33,185 nucleotides of DNA from Shewanella sp. TC10 (lineage in GTDB: Bacteria; Pseudomonadota; Gammaproteobacteria; Enterobacterales; Shewanellaceae): the NCBI RefSeq assembly GCF_009663145.1, contig NZ_VKHR01000059.1, forward strand, positions 1 through 33,185, read 5' to 3'. Under the pieces are notes generated by a model. The model was not told the DNA's origin and made no database searches. It saw only the letters and a program-made list of their open reading frames with translations. Shown piece after piece: positions 25,100 to 32,325 of the stretch; position 1 is the stretch's first letter; the number at the start of each line of letters is the position of its first letter. The translations under genes and the position numbers were made by a program.

Positions 25100-25130
25100 A
25101 AAAGCCACTATTTATTCAATAGTGGCTTTT
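25100..25130 (-). terminator. Terminator of cytochrome 2
   Basis: AAAAGCCACTAT (25100-25111), loop, ATAGTGGCTTTT (25119-25130); bidirectional A/T flanks. The GCCACT stem is shared with copies 3 and 4. Confidence 0.9.
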
Positions 25131-25138
25131 CTAAAGGA

Positions 25139-25172
25139 TTCTGCAGCCCGGTTGCAGGGGAGAGCTGCAGAA
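25139..25172 (-). repeat. Extra 3' UTR stem-loop of cytochrome 2
   Basis: TTCTGCAGC (25139-25147) pairs with GCTGCAGAA (25164-25172) around a GC-rich 16-nt loop, between the stop codon and the terminator. Not seen in the other copies. Possibly an mRNA stability element. Confidence 0.5.
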
Positions 25173-25216
25173 ACCTATTTACTTTTACGTTTTAAACTTA
25201 CTCTTACAGACTTAGC

Positions 25217-27211
25217 TTAACGTTCAAAGTTGTGGTACATGTCGATACCGAAAGACTTACCAGTATCATGACACGTTGCACAAGACTCTGCAGTTCCTTC
25301 AGTGAACCATTTATCGGTAGTTGGAACGTTAAATTCACCACCATTTTGTTCCATATGGTTCAATGCTGAATCTGAATCATGACATGCAAAACAGTTTGCA
25401 GTGATTGGGCTAGTCATTACGCCTGCATCACCATTGTTAAACGCTTTTGAAAGCATATATTGATTAGGTACATCAGCTAGGCTTACACCATCAGCATGAC
25501 AAGACACACAGTTATCAGCATTCAAGCTTGCTGCAGAGTTAACTACATTCTCACCAGTCTCTTCATCAGTCTTAGCACCTGAAAGCGCATTACCGATACC
25601 CCAGTGCATGCTATGAACCATAGGTCCGAAGCCTGGAGCTGATAAAGCACCTTTACGATCTTGGCCGTTGTTATGACACGCAACACAATCTAAGCCACCA
25701 TCACGGTATCCACCATTTTTATGGTAGTTAGTATCGTTGTTGTGACAAGTCGTACAGCTATCTTCAGTTACTGCGTGACGACGCCCCCAATCTTGTACTT
25801 TTTCAAAGTTAATTGGGTCAACGACTTCACTGTAACCAGTGAAAGATACGCCGAATTCACCATCACTGTCTTCCCAGTTAGTATCTGCGATAGTGATACG
25901 TGAACTTGCTGACAAGTTAGCATCTTCAAAGCCATCTGTTAGCTCGCCGTAACAAACAGAGCGAGAACCATCTTCATTTTCAATGTAACCTTCTGCGCCA
26001 TGAGAAATCACACGAGCCACAATAGAATCATTGTGGTAGTTGTTGATGTAAGCACCACCATAAGTCACTTCATGGGCTTCATACATTTCACCAATATTTA
26101 ATTGCACAGGTGTTTCACCTGAGTTATCAAATAATGCGATATCAACACAGTAACCTTGAGTCCATGCGACGTCTTTGTGGTCAATCCACTCATCCATAGT
26201 TGGATTAAAGTATGGTGCACTTGTTGTGGTGTAATGATTAGCACGAATTTCTTCACGCTCAACTAAACCAATAGAAGATGATTCAGCATGGAAAGCACGC
26301 GCATCGAATCCGTCAGCCGGTACGATAATGCCTGACTCACCATTACCATGACAGTCACTACAACCATTACCTGCAATGCTTGTATTAATCACAGGTTCTG
26401 CGTGACAGGTGTAACAGTTAGTTGGGGTGAAATCTTTTTCAAATTTTTGGTGATTGATATGACCCATAGCTTGCATAGTTAGCTTAGCATAACCACCTGT
26501 ATCTAAAGACTCACCATTTTCATCGACATCACGTGCTACGTTGTTATGACAAACTAAACAGCTGCCGACAAAATCAACATTGCCATCTACATCTTCTAAC
26601 ACATAGTAGTTATGGCGAATATCTGAAGTCGCAAAATCAACGTGACATGAATAACATGTTTCAGTCGTCGAAGTATGAACTGTTGTTTCAGGTTTTTGTA
26701 GAAGTAGACCTGCTGCTGCAATTGGACCTGGATCACGTCTTAAATCACCAATAGTCAAACGAACAATAGCATCAGTATCTGCTTGAACCGCTGCCATTGG
26801 CGCAACAAACTCATAATTGCCGTTATCAAGCAGCGTTAACGTTGCTCCTTCGGTCTCAAGGTCTGCCGAGCCACCAACACTGCCATCACGAGCGCGTTGC
26901 ATGCCTTTGTCAGTTACTGCGGCGAGGTACATAGATACGCCAACCTCTTCAAGACCATTAATAATCAGTCCATCTTCATCGGTAGCATTGAATTCAACTA
27001 CCACTTGGCCTTCTTCAATCATATGGCTGATATAATTGATATCAGTAGATTCAGAAACTTCTACTACTGGCGGTGTAGGACTCGTGCCTGGTTCTCCAGG
27101 TGCGCCATCTTCACCATCTGCTCCGTCTTTACCATCATCAGCACAACCTGCAATCCCCATTGCGGCTGCGACAAAGAAAGCTAATCTTCTTTTTGTTAAA
27201 TGCTTCATCAT
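25217..27211 (-). CDS. Outer-membrane multiheme cytochrome c, OmcA/MtrC family (nine CXXCH), copy 2
   Basis: 664 aa. Lipidated Cys23 (IAGC), +2 Ala, then a Gly/Asp linker. CXXCH motifs at 186, 218, 266, 284 (domain II) and 486, 509, 568, 607, 644 (domain IV); conserved non-heme Cys355 and Cys420 in domain III. Domain III is longer and more divergent than in copies 1 and 3 (for example FDNSGETPVQLNIGEMYEAH), whereas its domain IV is nearly the same as copy 3. This suggests the variable domain has been exchanged or has diverged under selection. GFGPMVHSMHWG and C-terminal FER are family-wide here. Starts at one of several ATGs; 27211 has the 5-nt spacing to GGAG. Confidence 0.95.
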   Translation of the reverse strand: MMKHLTKRRLAFFVAAAMGIAGCADDGKDGADGEDGAPGEPGTSPTPPVVEVSESTDINYISHMIEEGQVVVEFNATDEDGLIINGLEEVGVSMYLAAVTDKGMQRARDGSVGGSADLETEGATLTLLDNGNYEFVAPMAAVQADTDAIVRLTIGDLRRDPGPIAAAGLLLQKPETTVHTSTTETCYSCHVDFATSDIRHNYYVLEDVDGNVDFVGSCLVCHNNVARDVDENGESLDTGGYAKLTMQAMGHINHQKFEKDFTPTNCYTCHAEPVINTSIAGNGCSDCHGNGESGIIVPADGFDARAFHAESSSIGLVEREEIRANHYTTTSAPYFNPTMDEWIDHKDVAWTQGYCVDIALFDNSGETPVQLNIGEMYEAHEVTYGGAYINNYHNDSIVARVISHGAEGYIENEDGSRSVCYGELTDGFEDANLSASSRITIADTNWEDSDGEFGVSFTGYSEVVDPINFEKVQDWGRRHAVTEDSCTTCHNNDTNYHKNGGYRDGGLDCVACHNNGQDRKGALSAPGFGPMVHSMHWGIGNALSGAKTDEETGENVVNSAASLNADNCVSCHADGVSLADVPNQYMLSKAFNNGDAGVMTSPITANCFACHDSDSALNHMEQNGGEFNVPTTDKWFTEGTAESCATCHDTGKSFGIDMYHNFER

Positions 27212-27235
27212 CATCACTCCGATTTTCTTGTTTTA

Positions 27236-27246
27236 CTACTTTTTAG
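27236..27246 (-). promoter_or_regulatory. Leader palindrome (degenerate), cytochrome 2
   Basis: CTAAAAAGTAG on the minus strand, one mismatch from the palindrome before copies 1 and 3, at the same distance from the predicted start of transcription. Confidence 0.35.
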
Positions 27247-27261
27247 GTACGCCTCATTTTT

Positions 27262-27304
27262 ATACTAGACGTTTCTATTTCCTGAAATAGTGATAATGGT
27301 CACA
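27262..27304 (-). promoter_or_regulatory. Class II CRP-type promoter, cytochrome 2
   Basis: CRP core GTGA-TAATGG-TCAC (27290-27303) with flanking A; -10 box TAGTAT (27262-27267, minus strand) at the same 28-bp offset as in copy 1. Predicted start near 27255. Confidence 0.78.
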
Positions 27305-27584
27305 GCCAATCTTAAATTAAGCTTAAAAAGGGGTCTTTCTGGCAGAAGTTTGATTTAGATCTAAATAAATACAATGATGCCTAGCAGTTAACATTTACAA
27401 CAAAACACAAACCAGCCTCACTCAAAAAAGCTACAGGCGCAAACTAATGTAATTCACATAAATTGCTATTTTTCATCATGTTAGATTTCTATAGTTCAAA
27501 GCTTATTTCATATTCTGAAAAACCTCATCTCAATAAATAACTGTTCTGCATTTGAAATTAATTGGGGAATTAAAATAAGCAATA
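27305..27584. other. Intergenic, cytochrome 2 / cytochrome 3
   Basis: AT-rich, no gene, repeat or second promoter recognised. Confidence 0.5.
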
Positions 27585-27613
27585 AAAAAGCCACTCATGA
27601 AGAGTGGCTTTTT
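27585..27613 (-). terminator. Terminator of cytochrome 3
   Basis: AAAAAGCCACTC (27585-27596), loop ATGAA, GAGTGGCTTTTT (27602-27613). Confidence 0.92.
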
Positions 27614-27694
27614 AAGTTAATGTTGCTATTGCATAAACGGGTTAAGAAAACCTTGCAGGGTCAATAACCTTACCCATTCATTTAGCAGGCTAAA

Positions 27695-29602
27695 TTAACG
27701 CTCGAAGTTATGGAACTTGTCGATACCGAATGACTTACCGGTGTCATGACATGTTGCACAAGATTCAGCAGTACCTTCAGTGTACCAAGTACCAGCTGCA
27801 GCAGGAACATTTAGCTCACCGCCATTTTGTTCCATGTGGCTTAGCGCTGACGCACTGTCGTGACAAGCATAACAGTTAGCTGTTACTGGGCTAGTCATCA
27901 CACCAGAAGTTCCGCCATTAAATGCTTTAGAAAGCATGTACTGGTTAGGGATTTCTGCTAGTGAGATACCTTCAGCGTGACAAGATACACAGTTATCAGC
28001 GTTTAAGCTGTCTGCTGAATTTGGTACGTTGTTACCATCTTCATCTTGTTTAGCACCAGAAAGCTCATTACCGATACCCCAGTGCATGCTGTGAACCATA
28101 GGTCCGAAGCCTGGTGCAGAGTTCTTAGCACTACGGTCTTGACCATTGTTATGACAAGCAACACAATCTAAGCCACCTTCAACATAGCTACCGTTTTTGT
28201 GGTAGTTAGTTTCGTTGTTGTGACAAGTAGTACAGCTATCAGTAGTCACAGCATGACGACGATCGTATTCTGTTTCTTGTGATAAATCAGCAAGCTCAGT
28301 TACTGGCGAGTAGCTAGTGAATGAAACACCGTATTTGCTATCGTCATCGATCCAGTTTCCACCTTTAAAGGTCAAGCGAGAACTTGCCATGATTTGTGGA
28401 GTGTTAAGATCTAGCGTTGTGTGACACATGGTTTTAGAACCATCTGCATTGTAGCTCTCTTCGTATGTACGAGACTCACGACCGACAAGAGATTCATTGT
28501 GATAGCCATGAATATAACTACTTGCGTAGCTTAATGTACCGTCTGTGTATAGCGCTTCGATATTCAACATTTCTTCACCTTTGTATAGGCTCAGATCTGT
28601 ACAGTAATCACCAGCAGCATTTTGGTAAATAGCTGATAATGTTGTTGAATGCTCTGCACGAATTGTTTGACGCTCTTCAAGGCCAATGAGTGCTGACTGT
28701 GCATGGAATGCACGTGCATCAAAATCACTGTTTGCTTGAACAATTGCCGCTGCTGCAGAATCTGAACTATGACAATCACTACAACCGTTACCCGCGATGC
28801 TAGTGTTGATCACTGGCTCAGCGTGACAGGTATAACAGTTAGTTGGTGTAAAGTCTTTTTCAAACTTCTGGTGATTGATGTGACCTAGTTTCTGCATAGT
28901 CGCTTTAGCATATCCGCCAGTATCTAAAGAGTTTCCTTCAGAATCGACATCACGTGCTACGTTGTTATGACAAACCATACAACCGCCAACGAAATCTACT
29001 TCGCCATCAGTATTTAAAGCAACATAACCGCTATGTCTGATATCTGAAGTCGCGTAATCAACGTGACATGAATAACAGGTTTCAGTTGTTGTTGTGTGAG
29101 TCATCTCTGGTTTGTTTACAATAATGTAAGGTGAAGAAGCGATGTTATCTCCGCCACCTACTTGTAAACGAATTAGCCCTTCAGTATCAGCTTGCACAGC
29201 TGCCATTGGCGCGACAAATTCGTAGTGACCATCGTCAAGCATAGTTAACGTTGCACCTTCATCGCTTGCAGATGCACTGCCACCAACTGAGCCATCACGA
29301 GAACGTTGAATGCCATGGTCAGTTTTTGCAGCTAAATATACTGCAGCATTTTCAAGGCCATTGATTAATGCGTCATCTTCATCTGTAATCACAAACTCAA
29401 GTGTCACTTGACCTTCTTCAACCAAATGTGAAATAAATTCTACATTAGTCACTTCAGAAGCTTCTACTACTGGTGGAGTCGGTCCTGGACCTGGTTCACC
29501 TGGTGCGCCATCTTCGCCGTCTTTACCATCGCTACCACAGCCTGCAATCCCCATTGCTGCTGCAACAACGAAAGCTAATTTGCATTTCGTTAAGTTTTTC
29601 AT
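27695..29602 (-). CDS. Outer-membrane multiheme cytochrome c, OmcA/MtrC family (nine CXXCH), copy 3
   Basis: 635 aa. Lipidated Cys22, +2 Gly, Gly-rich linker. CXXCH at 176, 208, 256, 274 and 457, 480, 538, 577, 615; Cys334 and Cys393 in domain III. Its domain III is the close match of copy 1 (YCTDLSLYKGEEMLNIEALY; SKTMCH), while domains II and IV pair with copy 2 (shared NNVARDVD..GGYAK insert; MLSKAFN; DTGKSFGID). GGAG is 5 nt before ATG 29602. Like its neighbours it lacks the tenth heme motif of characterised family members. Expected location is the outside of the outer membrane, passing electrons to metals, humics or another extracellular acceptor. Confidence 0.95.
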   Translation of the reverse strand: MKNLTKCKLAFVVAAAMGIAGCGSDGKDGEDGAPGEPGPGPTPPVVEASEVTNVEFISHLVEEGQVTLEFVITDEDDALINGLENAAVYLAAKTDHGIQRSRDGSVGGSASASDEGATLTMLDDGHYEFVAPMAAVQADTEGLIRLQVGGGDNIASSPYIIVNKPEMTHTTTTETCYSCHVDYATSDIRHSGYVALNTDGEVDFVGGCMVCHNNVARDVDSEGNSLDTGGYAKATMQKLGHINHQKFEKDFTPTNCYTCHAEPVINTSIAGNGCSDCHSSDSAAAAIVQANSDFDARAFHAQSALIGLEERQTIRAEHSTTLSAIYQNAAGDYCTDLSLYKGEEMLNIEALYTDGTLSYASSYIHGYHNESLVGRESRTYEESYNADGSKTMCHTTLDLNTPQIMASSRLTFKGGNWIDDDSKYGVSFTSYSPVTELADLSQETEYDRRHAVTTDSCTTCHNNETNYHKNGSYVEGGLDCVACHNNGQDRSAKNSAPGFGPMVHSMHWGIGNELSGAKQDEDGNNVPNSADSLNADNCVSCHAEGISLAEIPNQYMLSKAFNGGTSGVMTSPVTANCYACHDSASALSHMEQNGGELNVPAAAGTWYTEGTAESCATCHDTGKSFGIDKFHNFER

Positions 29603-29625
29603 CATCACTCCAAATGTATTTGATA

Positions 29626-29636
29626 CTACTTTGTAG
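29626..29636 (-). promoter_or_regulatory. Leader palindrome, cytochrome 3
   Basis: CTACAAAGTAG, identical to copy 1 and at the same position relative to the -10 box. Confidence 0.4.
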
Positions 29637-29652
29637 GTATAACCCGTTTTTA

Positions 29653-29695
29653 ATATTAGACTTTTCTGTATTGTTAAATAGTGACTAGAATCACA
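29653..29695 (-). promoter_or_regulatory. Class II CRP-type promoter, cytochrome 3
   Basis: CRP core GTGA-CTAGAA-TCAC (29681-29694) with flanking A; -10 box TAATAT (29653-29658, minus strand), 28-bp offset. Predicted start near 29646. Confidence 0.78.
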
Positions 29696-30069
29696 TGCGC
29701 CATGACAAGACGTATATTTTATCGCCTTTATGATAGAACTTTGAACCAGATCTTAATCAACACATTCTTATATAATAAAAAACAAATTTAACAAAAGCTT
29801 AAGTTATTGTTTTTATAGAGCTTTTAAAATCTTAAAAATGATTAACATTTTTAAAACCTTCATTTTCAAGCCTTTACATTAAAATTTAAGGTTCGCCTTA
29901 CGGTTAAACATACTAAGTATAGACAGGGTTAATAATGAGTTAAGGTTATTTTAAGGTTGAAGCGTCAAAAATAATCAATTACTAGTGTAACTGTATGTAT
30001 CAGATGATTTTTAATTATAATTGAATGCAATATATAATCTTGTGTTAATCATCCCAAATTCAGAATATA
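29696..30069. other. Long intergenic, cytochrome 3 / cytochrome 4
   Basis: The longest spacer of the array; very AT-rich, with no open frame of note. It contains three copies of TTAAGGTT, two of them 11 bp apart (29940-29958), and two TATAAT hexamers on the plus strand (30016-30021, 30033-30038). A small RNA is conceivable but not supported by a clear -35. Confidence 0.45.
29940..29958. promoter_or_regulatory. PmrA/QseB-like direct repeat
   Basis: TTAAGGTT-ATT-TTAAGGTT: 11-bp spaced direct repeats, close to the published PmrA-type box (YTTAAK-N5-YTTAAK). A third TTAAGGTT lies at 29886-29893. The spacing fits an OmpR-family response regulator. Confidence 0.35.
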
Positions 30070-30097
30070 AAAAAGCCACTATTACTAGTGGCTTTTT
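30070..30097 (-). terminator. Terminator of cytochrome 4
   Basis: AAAAAGCCACTA (30070-30081), loop TTAC, TAGTGGCTTTTT (30086-30097); bidirectional. Confidence 0.92.
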
Positions 30098-30166
30098 AAT
30101 TAAAACATCAAACCTTTGAGTTAGTAATGATTTAAGCTAACTCTACCAGTTTATGTTGATGACTAT

Positions 30167-31987
30167 TTAACGCTCAAAAACGTGGAATTTTTCGATACCG
30201 AAAGACTTACCTTCAGCATGACAAGTTGCACAAGATTCTGATGTAGGTTGAGTATGCCAATCAGCAGTAACCGGTACGTTTAGCTCACCACCATTTTGTT
30301 CCATGTGGCTTTGTGCTTTCTCATCATTATGACAAGCAAAGCAGTTTGCCATAACAGGAGAAGTCATCACACCATCTTCACCGCCATTGAATGCTTTAGA
30401 CTTAATGTAAGCATTTGGCACTTCGTATAAATCGATACCATCAGCATGACAAGCAACACAGTTTTCAGCATTTAGCTTAGTTGCTGAATTTGGCTCGCCA
30501 GTTACAGCATCGCTACCTTCACCCCAGTGCATGCTATGAACCATAGGTCCAAAGCCTGGTGCTGAGCTTTTAGCATTACGATCTTGGCCATTGTTATGAC
30601 AAGCTATACAACCAATGCCACCTTCATCAAAAGTGCCACCTTTATGGTAATCGCCTTCAGAGTTATGACATGAAGTACAGCTGTCAGCAGTAACGCTATG
30701 ACGACGATCAAATTCATTTACGAACGCGCCTTCAGCACTGACGATATCTGAATGAGCAGTCATGCTCACTAAGCCATCAAACGTAATACGTGCAGAAGCA
30801 AATAACTCAGAACCCGCGAAGTTTTCATCTAAAGTGCCACATAAAGCAATGCTCTCACCTGATGTAGAAACGCTCATAGACGCAGCGCGACCAGTGATTG
30901 AAGCTTCGTAGTAACCATGTAAGTAGCTAGATACAGAAACAGTACCTGCATCCACTAGCTCACCTAAATTAAGTTGATTTTCTTCAGCATCGTGAAGAGA
31001 TACATCGCTACACCACTCTCCTGACTCTTCGCCTTGAACAAAGTAAGGAGCTGATGCTGAAACAACATGCTCTTCCTTCAGTTCTTTACGTTCAGTCATT
31101 ACAGTGTGGAATTGACGCCAGTCATCACCAGTTTGGTTAAAGCTATTAAATGTCGCTTCAACTTCAGTGTTTGCAACATCTGCTGCATCATGACAATCAA
31201 TACAAGTCTGCAGGTCATAAACAGTAGTAATCGGGTCTACGTGACAAGTTGTACAGTTAGATACTTCAAAACCAGTTTCAAAACCTTGGTGATTGATATG
31301 GCCGATGTTTTGAAAATGAGTGTTAGAACCGCCATCATCACGAGTAACGTGACCGTGACAAGTCATACAACCAGCAACAAAATCAGTTTCGCCTTCTAAA
31401 TCAACTGCTACACGCGATGGATGTCTGAAACTTGAGGTTGAGTAATCAACGTGACAGGTATAACAAGCTTCTGTTGAAGTTGTCATTGCTGCAACTGGCT
31501 TATCAATAACGATGTAATCAGATGTTGCGATTTCACCACCGCCAACTTGGAAACGAATAATGCCTTCAGTGCCAGCAGTTACTGCAGCCATTGGTGCAAT
31601 AAACTCATAGTTGCCATTTTCAAGCTCAGTTAACGAAGCACCTTCGTCACTTGCTTTTGCTGCGCCGCCAACAGGATTTTCATCGCTGCTATTACTACGC
31701 TTGATACCTTGCTCTGTTAAAGCGGCAAGATATAGCTCAGCATCTTCTAAACCAACGATACGAATATCGTCTTCATTGGTAATGCCAAACTCAACCGTTA
31801 CTTGACCATCTTCAACTGCATGATGGATCACATCTACATTTGTAATTTCTGAAGTTTCAGTCGTTGGAGGGGTTGGTCCTGGACCTGGTTCCCCTGGATT
31901 GCCATCTTTACCGTCACTACCACAACCAGCAATCCCCACTGCCGCTGCGATAACAAATGCTAATTTGCATTTCGTTAAATGTTTCAT
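30167..31987 (-). CDS. Outer-membrane multiheme cytochrome c, OmcA/MtrC family (nine CXXCH), copy 4
   Basis: 606 aa, the shortest and most divergent copy. Lipidated Cys22, +2 Gly. CXXCH at 175, 207, 245, 262 and 437, 460, 510, 549, 586; Cys326 and Cys383 in domain III. It lacks the NTSIAGNGC spacer between hemes 3 and 4 that the others share (TTVYDLQTC instead). Its C-terminus (AEGKSFGIEKFHVFER) pairs with copy 1. It is the first of the array in the direction of transcription, so it could be the ancestral unit, though nothing proves that. Start ATG 31987 with GGAG 5 nt upstream. Confidence 0.95.
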   Translation of the reverse strand: MKHLTKCKLAFVIAAAVGIAGCGSDGKDGNPGEPGPGPTPPTTETSEITNVDVIHHAVEDGQVTVEFGITNEDDIRIVGLEDAELYLAALTEQGIKRSNSSDENPVGGAAKASDEGASLTELENGNYEFIAPMAAVTAGTEGIIRFQVGGGEIATSDYIVIDKPVAAMTTSTEACYTCHVDYSTSSFRHPSRVAVDLEGETDFVAGCMTCHGHVTRDDGGSNTHFQNIGHINHQGFETGFEVSNCTTCHVDPITTVYDLQTCIDCHDAADVANTEVEATFNSFNQTGDDWRQFHTVMTERKELKEEHVVSASAPYFVQGEESGEWCSDVSLHDAEENQLNLGELVDAGTVSVSSYLHGYYEASITGRAASMSVSTSGESIALCGTLDENFAGSELFASARITFDGLVSMTAHSDIVSAEGAFVNEFDRRHSVTADSCTSCHNSEGDYHKGGTFDEGGIGCIACHNNGQDRNAKSSAPGFGPMVHSMHWGEGSDAVTGEPNSATKLNAENCVACHADGIDLYEVPNAYIKSKAFNGGEDGVMTSPVMANCFACHNDEKAQSHMEQNGGELNVPVTADWHTQPTSESCATCHAEGKSFGIEKFHVFER

Positions 31988-32032
31988 CATCACTCCGTTA
32001 TTTTTAATACCAACTAATAGGTACTTGCGCGC

Positions 32033-32075
32033 ATATTAGGTATTCCATTTATCGAAATGAGTGATGCCGATCACG
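32033..32075 (-). promoter_or_regulatory. Class II CRP-type promoter, cytochrome 4
   Basis: CRP core GTGA-TGCCGA-TCAC (32061-32074); -10 box TAATAT (32033-32038, minus strand), 28-bp offset. Predicted start near 32026. The leader palindrome of the other copies is not kept here. Confidence 0.75.
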
Positions 32076-32259
32076 TAAGATCTGAAATTTAACAAATCTG
32101 ATATTGTTTAAATTGAAAACTTGAGCTGTGTCTTGTTTAGGTAAAGCTGATATTAACAAATATAACCTGAATGCTAACTTGAGGGTTATAAACCCACAAA
32201 CTAAGTGACAAAATGTATCAACCACTAAGACATGTAAATCAACAGCTTTCAAGCACAAA
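32076..32259. other. Intergenic, cytochrome 4 / permease
   Basis: No gene or repeat recognised. A minus-strand frame here (32049-32291) crosses the promoter and terminator and has no sign of coding. Confidence 0.5.
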
Positions 32260-32280
32260 AAAGGCCCTTGCAGGCCTTTA
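32254..32280 (-). terminator. Terminator of the permease gene
   Basis: AAAGGCC (32260-32266), loop CTTGCA, GGCCTTT (32273-32279), then T-run on the minus strand. Confidence 0.88.
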
Positions 32281-32325
32281 TTGGTGGGCATATTTTCAGT
32301 AATTAAAGTTCAACCTATACAAGCA

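Noticed and set aside
22790..31987. Annotating the four cytochromes as decaheme by family name
   Set aside because: Direct counting gives nine CXXCH motifs in each; the family label would mislead.
32049..32291. 80-codon minus-strand frame between cytochrome 4 and the permease
   Set aside because: It overlaps the CRP site at one end and the permease terminator at the other and has no start signal.
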